From assembly GCA_035934405.1 (NCBI GenBank), contig DASYXW010000072.1, forward strand, positions 62,001 to 126,000: a DNA stretch of 64,000 nt. The letters are read 5' to 3'. The translations under genes and the position numbers were made by a program. This DNA comes from DASYXW01 sp035934405. Its GTDB lineage: Bacteria; Acidobacteriota; Terriglobia; UBA7540. Shown piece by piece: positions 53,880 through 62,540 of the stretch; position 1 is the first letter of the stretch, and each line of letters opens with the position of its first letter. The notes under the pieces were generated by a model. The model ran no database searches. It was not told the DNA's origin and saw only the letters and a list, made by a program, of their open reading frames with translations.

Positions 53880-55574
53880 ATGATGGAATTCTTCCGGCAC
53901 CTTTTCGATTCCGACTTCATGCCGCACGGCATGTGCTACTTCTGGAACCCGCAGATCGTGTGGCTGCACGTGGCGTCGGATTCGCTGATTTTTCTAGCCT
54001 ACACGTCCATTCCCATCACGCTGGTCTACTTCGCGCGCAAGCGGCGCGATTTGCCGTTCCGTTGGATGTTCCTGATGTTCGGCCTGTTCATCGTGGGCTG
54101 CGGCGCCACCCACCTGATGGAGGTCTGGACGATATGGCACGGCACGTACCGGCTGACGGGGCTCGTGAAGGCGGTGACGGCGCTCGCTTCCGTCTCCACG
54201 GCCGTGCTGCTGGTGAAGCTGGTTCCGGAGGCGCTGGCGCTGCCGAGTCCGGCCGCATTGCGCGTGGAAGTAGCCAACCGCAAGAGGGCGCAGGAAGAGT
54301 TGGAGAGGGCCAAAGAAGGGCTGGAAACAACGGTGGGCGCGCGGACCCGGGAGCTGAGGGAACTCAACGAGCAGTTGACCGCCGAACTGATTGAGCGCCG
54401 GCGCGCGGAAGAGGAACTGCGCCTCCAAACTCAGGCGCTGGAAGCCGCCGCCAACGGCATTTTGATCACCGACCCGGAAGGCAGGATGGTTTGGGTGAAT
54501 GCGGCCGTCACAACGCTGACTGGTTACACCGCCGGCGAACTCCTGGGGAAGAACCCTCGCATCCTCAAGTCCGGCCAACAGGATGAGACGTTCTACCGCG
54601 ACCTCTGGACAACCATTCAGGCCGGGCAGGCCTGGCGAGGGGAGATCGTGAACCGGCGCAAAGACGGAAGCCTGTACGCGGAGGAGCAGACCATCACGCC
54701 GGTCCGGGCTCAGAACGGAGCGATCAGCCACTTTATCGCCGTCAAGCAGGACGTGACCGAGCGCAAGCGGACGGAAGAAAAAATCCGCAAGCTCAACGAG
54801 GAACTGGAGGAGCGGGTGCGGGCGCGCACCGCGCAACTGGCGGCTGCCAATAAGGAGCTGGAGGCCTTCAGCTATTCCGTCTCCCACGACTTGCGCGCGC
54901 CACTCCGCCACATCGCCGGGTTTTCCAGGATTCTGGTGGAGGAGTACGGACCGGGTCTGGATGCTGCGGCGCGGGGTCACCTGGAGCGCGTGCAGGCAGG
55001 GGCGCAGCAAATGGGGCGGCTGATCGACGACCTCCTCAACCTGGCGCAGGTCGGGCGTTTGCAACTTTCCTGCCGCGTGGCCGGCCTCGATTCGCTGGTG
55101 GAGGAAGTTCTCAAGGATCTCGGCTCCGACGTGGGCGACCGCGAGATCGACTGGCAAATCGGCGAGCTGCCTTCCGTGGAATGCGATCCGGGCCTCGTGC
55201 GGCAGGTGTTTGTGAACCTGCTCTCGAACGCCGTGAAATACACCCGGCCGCGACCGCGAGCCGTAATTCAAGTGGGCCAGACGGCGGTGGGCGATGAGGC
55301 GGCGATCTTCGTGCGCGATAACGGCGTGGGTTTCAGCATGAAGTATGCCGACAAGCTCTTTGGTGTTTTCCAGCGTCTGCACCTCGCCGAAGATTTTGAA
55401 GGCACCGGTATCGGCCTCGCCACGGTGCAGCGTATCGTTCACAAGCACGGCGGGCGCATCTGGGCCGAGGCCGAGCTCGATAAGGGCGCCACGTTCTATT
55501 TCACGTTGGGACCGAGGGGTGGGGCAGACGAAACGCCTGGCCCGCCGGAGCCTGCGCTGGCTTCGGAATACTGA
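53880..55574 (+). CDS. Sensor histidine kinase with ethylene-receptor-like N-terminal domain
   Basis: 564 residues. Three transmembrane helices (about 26-50, 61-83, 93-118) match the ETR1 ethylene-binding domain. With a fixed offset of 9, the ETR1 residues D25, Y32, I35, P36, I62, C65 and H69 fall on D34, Y41, I44, P45, I71, C74 and H78 here. CGATHLMEVW, with the Cu(I)-binding Cys and His, is intact. A coiled coil (about 125-180), a PAS domain (about 185-300), HisKA with H336 in SVSHDLRAPLRH, and HATPase_c (NLLSNAVKYTRP, DNGVGFSMKYAD, GTGIGLATVQRI) follow. A predicted membrane Cu/ethylene-type sensor. Its likely cognate regulator starts 10 bases downstream. Confidence 0.85.
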   Translation: MMEFFRHLFDSDFMPHGMCYFWNPQIVWLHVASDSLIFLAYTSIPITLVYFARKRRDLPFRWMFLMFGLFIVGCGATHLMEVWTIWHGTYRLTGLVKAVTALASVSTAVLLVKLVPEALALPSPAALRVEVANRKRAQEELERAKEGLETTVGARTRELRELNEQLTAELIERRRAEEELRLQTQALEAAANGILITDPEGRMVWVNAAVTTLTGYTAGELLGKNPRILKSGQQDETFYRDLWTTIQAGQAWRGEIVNRRKDGSLYAEEQTITPVRAQNGAISHFIAVKQDVTERKRTEEKIRKLNEELEERVRARTAQLAAANKELEAFSYSVSHDLRAPLRHIAGFSRILVEEYGPGLDAAARGHLERVQAGAQQMGRLIDDLLNLAQVGRLQLSCRVAGLDSLVEEVLKDLGSDVGDREIDWQIGELPSVECDPGLVRQVFVNLLSNAVKYTRPRPRAVIQVGQTAVGDEAAIFVRDNGVGFSMKYADKLFGVFQRLHLAEDFEGTGIGLATVQRIVHKHGGRIWAEAELDKGATFYFTLGPRGGADETPGPPEPALASEY

Positions 55575-55584
55575 GGAGGTCAGA

Positions 55585-56055
55585 ATGCCTGAAGGCGAAA
55601 TCGAGATTCTTTTGGTTGAGGACAGCCCGGCTGACGTCGAGCTAACCCTTTATGCTCTCCGGCGCCATTGCGTGGCGAATCGAATCCACGTGGCGCGCGA
55701 CGGCGAAGAGGCGTTGAATTTCGTCTTCTGCCGCGGAGAGTACGGCAAGCGTTCCATCGCTGAAGCTCCGAGGCTCATTCTACTGGATTTGAAACTGCCC
55801 AAGGTGGACGGGCACGAGGTCTTGAAAGCGATCAAAGAAGACCCGCGCACGCGGGCGATCCCGGTGGTGATTTTGACGTCTTCGAAGGAGGAGAAGGATC
55901 TTTGCGCCTCCTATGAGCTTGGGGTCAACAGTTATGTCCAAAAGCCGGTTGATTTCGAGGAATTCCGGCAGACCGTGACGAAACTGGGCCTCTATTGGCT
56001 GCTGGTCAATGAGCCGCCGTCGCGACCGGGTGTTGAGCGTGAAGCGGCGGGGTGA
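55585..56055 (+). CDS. Single-domain response regulator (Rcp1-like)
   Basis: 156 residues from ATG 55585, after GAGGAGG. Receiver domain with the acidic pair in LLVEDSPADVE, phosphoacceptor D68 in LILLDLKLPKVDG, T/S in VILTSSKEEKD and K in YVQKPVDFEEF. The ELTLYALRRHCVANRIHVARDG layout is that of the small regulators paired with phytochrome and Etr1-type kinases. No output domain, so it signals by protein contact or through a relay. Ten bases after the ethylene-receptor-like kinase, so almost certainly its partner. Confidence 0.9.
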   Translation: MPEGEIEILLVEDSPADVELTLYALRRHCVANRIHVARDGEEALNFVFCRGEYGKRSIAEAPRLILLDLKLPKVDGHEVLKAIKEDPRTRAIPVVILTSSKEEKDLCASYELGVNSYVQKPVDFEEFRQTVTKLGLYWLLVNEPPSRPGVEREAAG

Positions 56056-56147
56056 GCACCGCCACATGGAGCCGATGCCTGGCGGAGCTAAACGGGGAGT
56101 TCTGACGGCCTCCAGCCATCTGACGCCGATGATGTCCTGAAAGCGAT

Positions 56148-58202
56148 ATGGAAACCGCAAAGCCACGCCCTAGCAGAGAGCCCTTGCGCGTGCTGCAAAT
56201 TGAGAACGATGCCGCAGACGCGGAACTGTGCCAGGCGGAGTTGCAGAGGGCCGGGTTTGCTGTCGCCGCCGATGTGGTGCAAACCTTTGAGGAGTTTCGC
56301 CAACGCATCGGCTCGGAGCCGTACGGCGTGATTCTGGCGGACTACAACCTTCCGGGCTGGAAGGGCACCGAGGCGCTCGACTACCTGCGACAGGAGCGGC
56401 GTGACATCCCCTTCATTCTGGTTACTGGCGCCATGGGTGAAGAGGCGGCCGTGGAGTGCATCAAAAACGGCGCCGCCGACTACGTTTTGAAGGGGGGGCT
56501 GGCGCGCCTGCCCATCGCCGTGCGCACGGCGCTTAAGGAAAAGGCATTGCGCCAGGAGCGGGCCCGCGCGGAAGCGGCGCTCAGCGACTCAGAACTTCGT
56601 TACCGGCGACTCTTTGAAGCAGCACAGGACGGAATCCTGATTCTGCGCGGCGATACGGGAGAAATCACCGACGTTAACCCTTTTCTGATGGAGCTTTTGG
56701 CTTCTTCTCGCGACGTGTTCATTGGAAAGCATCTTTGGGATATCGGGCTCTTCAGGAATGAAGCGGCATCCATGGCTGCCTTTCGGGAACTGCAGGAGAA
56801 GAGATACGTACGTTATGAAGATTTGCTGCTCGAAAAGAGCGATGGACGGGAGATTGAAGTCGAGTTTGTCAGCAACGTCTATCGGGTTGACGGCCGGGAG
56901 GTGATTCAATGTAACGTCCGCGACGTCACGGAACGGAAGCGGGCGGAAGAGGAGATCCGCAGGCTCAACGAAGAGCTGGAGCAGCGGGTGGTGGAGCGCA
57001 CGGCGCAGCTCGAAGCGTCGAACCAGAAACTGGAAGGTGAAATCCGGGAGCGCCGCTGGGCGGAAGACGCGCTGGAGCGCCTGCGCCGCGAAAACGAGCT
57101 TATCCTGAACTCCGCCGGCGACGGAATCTGGCGCGTAGATGCGGAGGGAAAGTGCACTTTCGCCAATCCCGCCGCCGCGCGCATGGTGGGATGGGACACG
57201 GGGGAGTTGTTGGGCAAACGTCTGCATGACCTCCTGCATCACTCCCGCCCCGACGGATCTCCCTTCCCCATCGAGGAATGCCCGCTTTATCGCGGCCGGA
57301 TGGAGGGAACTCTCTGCATCCGGAGTGACGACGTCTTCTGGCGGAAGGATGGCACGAACTTCACCGTGGACTACATCAGTACGCCTTTGCGTGAGGGCGA
57401 CAAAGTGGCCGGCGCCGTCCTCACCTTCCGCGACGTCACCGAGCGCCGGGAGGTGGAGAAGATGAAGGACGAGTTCATCTCTGTGGTCAGCCACGAGCTG
57501 CGCACGCCTCTCACCTCGATTCGCGGAGCGCTCGGGTTGCTGGCGGGCGGACAATTGGCGGCGCAGCCCGAGAAGGCGCAGCACATATTCGATATCGCGG
57601 TCAGCAACACCGACCGCCTGGTGCGCTTGATCAACGACATTCTGGACATCGAGCGCATGCAATCGGGCCGTTCGACCCTGGCCCGCGTCGCCTGCGAGCC
57701 GACGAACCTCATGGCGCTTGCAGCAGACGCCATGCAAGGGCTCGCGGAGAGCGCCGGCGTTATGCTGTCGGTGAGCGCCGTGCCGGGGCAGCTTCTCGCG
57801 GACCCGGACCGCATCATCCAGACGTTCACGAATCTGCTCGGCAATGCCATTAAGTTTTCGCCGCGCGGCGGGAGGGTTTGCCTGGAGGCGGCGAGGCAGG
57901 GCGACATGGTGCTGTTTCGGGTCACTGACCAGGGGCCCGGCATTCCCCACGACAAACTCGAGAGCATTTTCGGCCGCTTCGCACAGGTGGACGCCTCCGA
58001 CTCGCGCCGCAAGGGCGGCACCGGCCTGGGCCTCTTCATCTGTCGCAACATCGTGGAGCAGCACGGCGGGCGCATCTGGGCGGAGAGCGTCCCGGGCAAA
58101 GGCAGCACATTTTATTTCACCCTGCCGCTGGCTACTCGGGCGGGAAACGGTGCAGCAATCGCCAAACCACAGGATTTCATCCAGCAACCCGATGGCGTGT
58201 AG
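56148..58202 (+). CDS. Sensor histidine kinase with N-terminal receiver and two PAS domains
   Basis: 684 residues, soluble. N-terminal receiver (about 12-130) with phosphoacceptor D65 in VILADYNLPG; PAS 1 (about 145-275) and PAS 2 (about 320-430), each ending in a VRDVTERK or FRDVTERR linker, joined by a coiled coil; HisKA with H449 in VVSHELRTPLTSIRG; HATPase_c (NLLGNAIKFSPRG, DQGPGIPHDKLESIF, GTGLGLFICRNIVEQHGG). The receiver-first layout means it can be driven by phosphotransfer or act on another protein. Co-oriented with the kinase-regulator pair upstream. Confidence 0.9.
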   Translation: METAKPRPSREPLRVLQIENDAADAELCQAELQRAGFAVAADVVQTFEEFRQRIGSEPYGVILADYNLPGWKGTEALDYLRQERRDIPFILVTGAMGEEAAVECIKNGAADYVLKGGLARLPIAVRTALKEKALRQERARAEAALSDSELRYRRLFEAAQDGILILRGDTGEITDVNPFLMELLASSRDVFIGKHLWDIGLFRNEAASMAAFRELQEKRYVRYEDLLLEKSDGREIEVEFVSNVYRVDGREVIQCNVRDVTERKRAEEEIRRLNEELEQRVVERTAQLEASNQKLEGEIRERRWAEDALERLRRENELILNSAGDGIWRVDAEGKCTFANPAAARMVGWDTGELLGKRLHDLLHHSRPDGSPFPIEECPLYRGRMEGTLCIRSDDVFWRKDGTNFTVDYISTPLREGDKVAGAVLTFRDVTERREVEKMKDEFISVVSHELRTPLTSIRGALGLLAGGQLAAQPEKAQHIFDIAVSNTDRLVRLINDILDIERMQSGRSTLARVACEPTNLMALAADAMQGLAESAGVMLSVSAVPGQLLADPDRIIQTFTNLLGNAIKFSPRGGRVCLEAARQGDMVLFRVTDQGPGIPHDKLESIFGRFAQVDASDSRRKGGTGLGLFICRNIVEQHGGRIWAESVPGKGSTFYFTLPLATRAGNGAAIAKPQDFIQQPDGV

Positions 58203-58270
58203 CGGCGGCTTTATGCCGCCAAGCTAATATAGCAAAGATTCGAGGTATGGCGACGTAAAGTCGCCGCTAC
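58199..58270. repeat. BIME-like pair of inverted REP hairpins
   Basis: Outer arms GTAGCGGCG (58199-58207) and CGCCGCTAC (58262-58270). Each end carries its own hairpin: GGCGGC-TTTAT-GCCGCC (58204-58220) and GGCGAC-GTAAA-GTCGCC (58249-58265). Same GTAG head as the array beside the transposase. Confidence 0.7.
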
Positions 58271-58308
58271 GCCTCAGCCCGAGGTTTTCAGCAGCCCGTT
58301 CATCCAAA

Positions 58309-58734
58309 ATGGGACCCCACACTGTGAGCCGGCGCATTCTGATCATCGACGACGAGGAGGACATTCGGGAGATCGCCCAGGTGTCGCTCGAAGCCGTGAC
58401 CGGATGGGAAGCCATCACCGCGGCTTCGGCCGACGAAGGCATGGAGAAGGCCGAGCGCGAGCAACCCGACGCCGTATTGCTCGATGTGCAGATGCCCGAC
58501 ATGGACGGCCCCGCCACCTTCAGGCTTTTGCGCGCTTCTCCGAGCACCAGTCGAATCCCGGTGATTATGCTGACCGCGAAAGTGCAGGCTGCTGACCGCC
58601 GCCTGCTTGCCGGCCTGGGCGTGGCCGGCGTCATCCCTAAGCCATTCGATCCCATGAAGCTGGCGGCGGAGGTGGCCCGGGTGCTCGGATGGGTGGACGG
58701 CGCCACTTCAGAAGAGTTGAGAGACGGCGGATGA
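58309..58734 (+). CDS. Single-domain response regulator
   Basis: 141 residues (ATG 58309; GTG 58324 is an alternative). Receiver fold: ILIIDDEEDIREIA, D59 in AVLLDVQMPDMDGPA, VIMLTAKVQAADR, VIPKPFDPMKLAAEV. No output domain. Overlaps the next gene by four bases (ATGA), so the two are translated together. Probable intermediary between the kinase and the multi-receiver protein. Confidence 0.88.
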   Translation: MGPHTVSRRILIIDDEEDIREIAQVSLEAVTGWEAITAASADEGMEKAEREQPDAVLLDVQMPDMDGPATFRLLRASPSTSRIPVIMLTAKVQAADRRLLAGLGVAGVIPKPFDPMKLAAEVARVLGWVDGATSEELRDGG

Positions 58735-61250
58735 CGGTAGACTCCAATCCACGGGCCCAGGATGCGGCGGCGATTGCGCCCGTTGTCTTGATCGCGGGCG
58801 CGCCCGGCGCCCTCCCCGCAGACCTGTCACAGCGATTGAACGGCGTCTCGGTGCGGACGGCTTCCTCTGGCGACGCCGCTCTCAGCGAACTCAAGACCGG
58901 TGACGTCTCCCTGCTGGTGCTCGATCACAGCATCAGCGCCCCACCGGCGATCGAAGTGCTTTGCCAGATTCGCGCCACGGCGGAGTTGGCGAGCTTGCGT
59001 GTTTTCTACTGTCTCAGCCAGGGTCCGGAATTGCTCCGCAAGCTCGTACAAGACCTCGGCGTTGACGAGATTCTGTTCCAACCCGTTGACCCCGAGGAAC
59101 TGGCCCGGCAGGCCAGCGGCGTCCTCGGGCTGTCTGTCCTGCCGCTCTCAACCACAGAGAGCGAAGAAGAGTTCCACTCCGCCGTGGCGGATATCTGGGA
59201 GCGCTCCCGGGCCGCGAAGATCGAGAGCCTGGAGATACTGGACGACGCCGGCGCGGCCCTCCTCGAAGGCACCCTGACCGGCGCGGCGCGCCAGGCGGCA
59301 GAGCGAGAAGCCCACAAGCTCGCTGGGTCTCTGGGTACTTTCGGTTTCGCCGCCGCTTCGCGTTTCGCGCGCGAAATGGAAACCACGCTGCGAAGCGGCA
59401 CTCGGGTGAGCGAGTCGCAGGCGCTGCGGTTCTCGGAGCTGGCGGTTGCTCTCCGGCTGGAGCTGGAGCGAACTCCGAACCCAAACCCGGTGCCCACGGC
59501 GCAAGAGCAGCCCGACAGCCGCCAGGCCGCGCTCCTCATCGTCGCCGCCGATCAGGATCTGGCCACGAAGCTCGCCGAAGAGGGCGTGAGCCGCGGACTG
59601 CGTATCGAGACGGCTTTTGACCTGGCGGCGGCACAAAGCTTCCTGGCATGCGAGCGGCCGGAGATCGTGCTGCTGGCTCTCGATGGTTCGCCCTGGGCGG
59701 AGGAAGCGTTAAACCTGCTCGACGAGCTGGCCGGAGCCCAACCGCCGGTGCCGGCGATGGTGGTGACCGGAAGCAACTCTTTAACCGATCGGGTGGAGGT
59801 TGCACGCCGCGGCGGCCGAGGCTTCGTGTCGAAGACCCTGGCGCCTTCCGAGATTCTCGACGCCGTGGTTTCTTTCCTCGACCGGCAACGGCCTGATCGC
59901 ACGCGGGTCCTCGCGGTGGACGACAGCACCGAGGTGCTCAACGTCCTGAAGGCGATGCTCGAGCCGCACGGTATTCTTCTCACGACTCTGCAAGACCCTT
60001 TGGGGTTCTGGGACGCGATTGAAACCTGCTCGCCGGAGATGGTGATTTTGGACGTCGATATGCCGCACCTGAGTGGCATCGAACTCTGCCGCGTGTTGCG
60101 CAGCGACCCCCGCAGAGCCGGGCTTCCCGTGGTGTTTCTGACCGGTTTCTCGGACGCCGAAACCGTCTCCCGGGTTTTCGCCGCCGGCGCCGACGATTTT
60201 GTCTCGAAGCCTATCGTGGGGCCGGAGCTCGTGACGCGAATCCTCAATCGTTTGGAGCGGGCCCGCTTGTTCCGCACCTTTGCCGAAACTGACTCGATGA
60301 CCGGGGTGGCCAGCCGGCGCAAGTTCTCCCGCGCGCTTGACGATTTCCTGCGCCTGGCGCATCGCCACGGCGAGCTGTTGGCGCTCGCGGTGCTGGAGCT
60401 CGAGGGCTTGTCGGCGCTGAACGCCCGCCACGGACACGCGGTGGGAGACGAAGCGCTGCGTCATCTCGGGCGCTTGCTGGGTCGTGCCTTCCATAGCGAA
60501 GACGCCGTCGGGCGATGGGGCGGCAGCGAGTTCGTGATCGGCATGTATGGCATGTCCCGCTACGACGGGGTGCAGCGGCTGGGGGATCTGCTGGCCGACT
60601 TGCGGGCGCGTCCCCTCAAGATCCCCGAAGAAACCGAGGCTCGCCTTTCCTTTGGCGCCGGCGTCGCGGAGTACCCTTGCGACGGGGGCGATCTGAGATC
60701 GTTGTATGCTGCTGCTGCCTTGGCCTGCCGCCAGGCTGCGGCCGGTGGCGGCGGGCGCGTCCTGCCCGCGGGCTGGAACCCGCAGGCGCGGGACGCGCTT
60801 CGCAGTGTAGACGTGCTCCTCGCGACGGGCGATGAAGCTGAGGCGCTTCTTCTGCTCCACGCTCTCGAAGCCCAGGGATGCCGCGTCCGCTGGCTGCGCG
60901 ACGGCCAGTCGGTGCTGAGACTTCTGGGTGGCGCCGAACCTGACCTGCGGGCCAAAGTCATTTTCCTCGACGTGGACCTGCCGGGCCTCGACGGACTCAG
61001 TCTCCTGAAACACCTGGCCGCAGACGGTCTGCTCGGCGAGACCCGGGTCGTTATGCTCACCGCGCCGGCGATGGGTGACGACGCCCCGGCGGCGCTGGCG
61101 CTCGGAGCCGTGGACCATGTGGCCAAACCCTTTAGCCTGCCGGCCGCCATCCGCCGCATTCGGCGCGCCCTCGAAATGGACGGGGCCGCAGCGGGCAGCC
61201 GCCAGCCCCCAGAGAGACGCAATGACCTACCAAGCCGTAATGTGCCTTAG
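58731..61250 (+). CDS. Multi-receiver/HPt protein with degenerate GGDEF domain
   Basis: 839 residues from ATG 58731. Order by eye: degenerate receiver (about 18-130, LLVLDHSISAP), HPt with H195 in REAHKLAGSLGTFGF, a degenerate receiver (about 262-380), a full receiver with D441 in MVILDVDMPHLSG and K in DFVSKPIVGPE, a GGDEF domain (about 520-680), and a final receiver with LDVDLPGLDGLSLL. The signature reads GGSEF (597-601) where D/E is needed for metal at position 3, and the first metal Asp is Glu (LELEGLSALNARHGH), so cyclase activity is doubtful. It may bind rather than make c-di-GMP. A hub for the phosphorelay. Confidence 0.85.
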   Translation: MTVDSNPRAQDAAAIAPVVLIAGAPGALPADLSQRLNGVSVRTASSGDAALSELKTGDVSLLVLDHSISAPPAIEVLCQIRATAELASLRVFYCLSQGPELLRKLVQDLGVDEILFQPVDPEELARQASGVLGLSVLPLSTTESEEEFHSAVADIWERSRAAKIESLEILDDAGAALLEGTLTGAARQAAEREAHKLAGSLGTFGFAAASRFAREMETTLRSGTRVSESQALRFSELAVALRLELERTPNPNPVPTAQEQPDSRQAALLIVAADQDLATKLAEEGVSRGLRIETAFDLAAAQSFLACERPEIVLLALDGSPWAEEALNLLDELAGAQPPVPAMVVTGSNSLTDRVEVARRGGRGFVSKTLAPSEILDAVVSFLDRQRPDRTRVLAVDDSTEVLNVLKAMLEPHGILLTTLQDPLGFWDAIETCSPEMVILDVDMPHLSGIELCRVLRSDPRRAGLPVVFLTGFSDAETVSRVFAAGADDFVSKPIVGPELVTRILNRLERARLFRTFAETDSMTGVASRRKFSRALDDFLRLAHRHGELLALAVLELEGLSALNARHGHAVGDEALRHLGRLLGRAFHSEDAVGRWGGSEFVIGMYGMSRYDGVQRLGDLLADLRARPLKIPEETEARLSFGAGVAEYPCDGGDLRSLYAAAALACRQAAAGGGGRVLPAGWNPQARDALRSVDVLLATGDEAEALLLLHALEAQGCRVRWLRDGQSVLRLLGGAEPDLRAKVIFLDVDLPGLDGLSLLKHLAADGLLGETRVVMLTAPAMGDDAPAALALGAVDHVAKPFSLPAAIRRIRRALEMDGAAAGSRQPPERRNDLPSRNVP

Positions 61251-61322
61251 AATCAGTGAATTGGGTAAGTACATACCGAGGATTGACGCACCAAGCCGCA
61301 ATATGCTTTGGAATCAATGGAA
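61229..61322. repeat. Two ~33-bp direct repeats, 61 bp apart
   Basis: ACCAAGCCGTAATGTGCCTT (from 61229) and ACCAAGCCGCAATATGCTTT (from 61290), both followed by a GAATCA(G/A)TG(G)AA tail. The first copy covers the stop codon of the multi-receiver gene. 61251-61444 contains nothing else recognisable. Confidence 0.55.
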
Positions 61323-61444
61323 TCCACGGGTGTATCTCCCAAGACGAAATCACTCTATTGCAGAATCACCTGCCGCAGCCGGCTTGAGGAACGTGGTATG
61401 CTTGCGGGGAAAGGAGAAGCCGTTCGGCCCCTTGCCGCGAACGG

Positions 61445-62104
61445 TTGGCATCGCGCTTGAAGAAGGAAACCGTCATCACGGCTGTGGTTTTTCTGAGCAT
61501 TGGATTCCTGGCCGGATATGTTTTTGAAGCCGAGCGCGCCGCTAGCCCGGCGGAATCCACCGTCGCGACGGCCGGGCAATCTGACTCGGCTGACTCGACG
61601 CCCGCGAGCGGCGTGACATCCTCGCTTCCCCCGGCGGATGCGCCCTCGGGGCTTCCCCCCGGCCATCCACCGATCGCGAACGCGGCCGTGATCAAGACCT
61701 TCACCGACCAGGCGGCGGAAAATCCAACCGATCCCAAGCCTCGGCTGGAACTGGCCGACTATTACTACGACCAGCGCCAGTTCGAGGCAGCGGTTGATTG
61801 GTATCAGAAAGCGCTCGCTCTCGATCCATCGAACACTGACGCCCGCACCGATCTCGGCACCTGCTACTTCAACCTGGGAAGGTTTGATGACGCACTCGCT
61901 CAGTTCAGCCAGGCGCTCAAGATCGACCCCCAACACAAGCCGACGATTTTCAACGTTATCGTTGTGAACCTGGAAGGGAAGCGCGACTTTGCCGCGGCCC
62001 AGAAGGCCTGGGACCAGTTGCATGCCCTCGACCCTTCCTACCAGGGACTCGACCAGTTGAAGCAGGCTCTGGACGCGGCTCGCGCCTCGGCCAGTACGCG
62101 ATGA
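61445..62104 (+). CDS. Membrane-anchored TPR protein
   Basis: 219 residues (TTG 61445; TTG 61457 is an alternative, neither with a clear ribosome binding site). One N-terminal helix (VITAVVFLSIGFLAGYVF) anchors it, then a Ser/Pro/Ala-rich linker to about residue 75, then TPR units (PKPRLELADYYYDQRQFEAAVDWYQKAL, TDARTDLGTCYFNLGRFDDALAQF). Like the TPR part of c-type cytochrome assembly factors, which occur in many copies in this phylum. Partner unknown. Confidence 0.75.
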   Translation: MASRLKKETVITAVVFLSIGFLAGYVFEAERAASPAESTVATAGQSDSADSTPASGVTSSLPPADAPSGLPPGHPPIANAAVIKTFTDQAAENPTDPKPRLELADYYYDQRQFEAAVDWYQKALALDPSNTDARTDLGTCYFNLGRFDDALAQFSQALKIDPQHKPTIFNVIVVNLEGKRDFAAAQKAWDQLHALDPSYQGLDQLKQALDAARASASTR

Positions 62105-62107
62105 GCT

Positions 62108-62156
62108 GGTTACTGGCAACCAGTCACTAGCCACTAACCACTAACCACTGGCTACT
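62108..62156. repeat. Heptamer minisatellite after the TPR gene
   Basis: Seven 7-base units (GGTTACT, GGCAACC, AGTCACT, AGCCACT, AACCACT, AACCACT, GGCTACT), starting 4 bases after the stop and ending just before the next start. Confidence 0.7.
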
Positions 62157-62159
62157 GTA

Positions 62160-62483
62160 ATGGGCACGCTCCTCGAGTACGTTCTCGACGTGGTTACCGC
62201 GCTCATCGTGTTGCGGGCGCTTTACGCCGCCCTGCGACAGCTCTTCCGCGGTTCAAGGCTGGGCGCGTCGGGACCGCGAGGTGATCAAGGGGCGAACCCC
62301 TTTCGCCCCGGTGGGGCGCCTCAACCGGCCTCAGGCGGCCAGATGGCGCGCGACCCGGTCTGCGGCATGTTCGTGTCCACCGAGGTTTCTCACCGTCTGA
62401 GACGCGACGGCGCGACGGTGCACTTCTGCTCCCAGGAGTGCTTGGAGGCCTATGTAAAGCAGGAGTCAGGAGTCAGGAGTTAG
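62160..62483 (+). CDS. Small membrane protein with YHS-like metal-binding domain
   Basis: 107 residues. One N-terminal helix (LLEYVLDVVTALIVLRALYAAL), a Gly/Pro-rich linker, then ARDPVCGMFVSTEVSHRLRRDGATVHFCSQECLEAY, the YHS/TRASH-like pattern DPVCGM...FCS..C seen in metal-handling proteins. The last residues (KQESGVRS) are encoded by a heptamer repeat (62461-62488), so the original C-terminus may have been replaced. Between the TPR gene and thiD; no direct link to either. Confidence 0.7.
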   Translation: MGTLLEYVLDVVTALIVLRALYAALRQLFRGSRLGASGPRGDQGANPFRPGGAPQPASGGQMARDPVCGMFVSTEVSHRLRRDGATVHFCSQECLEAYVKQESGVRS

Positions 62484-62488
62484 GAATC
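62461..62488. repeat. Heptamer minisatellite at the end of the YHS gene
   Basis: AGGAGTC, AGGAGTC, AGGAGTT, AGGAATC; supplies the last codons and the TAG stop of the YHS gene. Confidence 0.65.
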
Positions 62489-62540
62489 AGAAGATGGTCG
62501 TTACCGCGCAAGCGGGAATCTACTGGAGACCAAAGGGCCG

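Noticed and set aside
53994..55448. 484-codon minus-strand frame opposite the ethylene-receptor-like kinase
   Set aside because: Antisense shadow; His/Arg/Leu-rich composition and no ribosome binding site.
56589..58187. 532-codon minus-strand frame opposite the second sensor kinase
   Set aside because: Antisense shadow; the plus frame has unmistakable PAS/HisKA/HATPase motifs.
62484..62540. TPP riboswitch before thiD
   Set aside because: The gap is only 57 bases and lacks the THI-box CUGAGA/ACCUGA elements.
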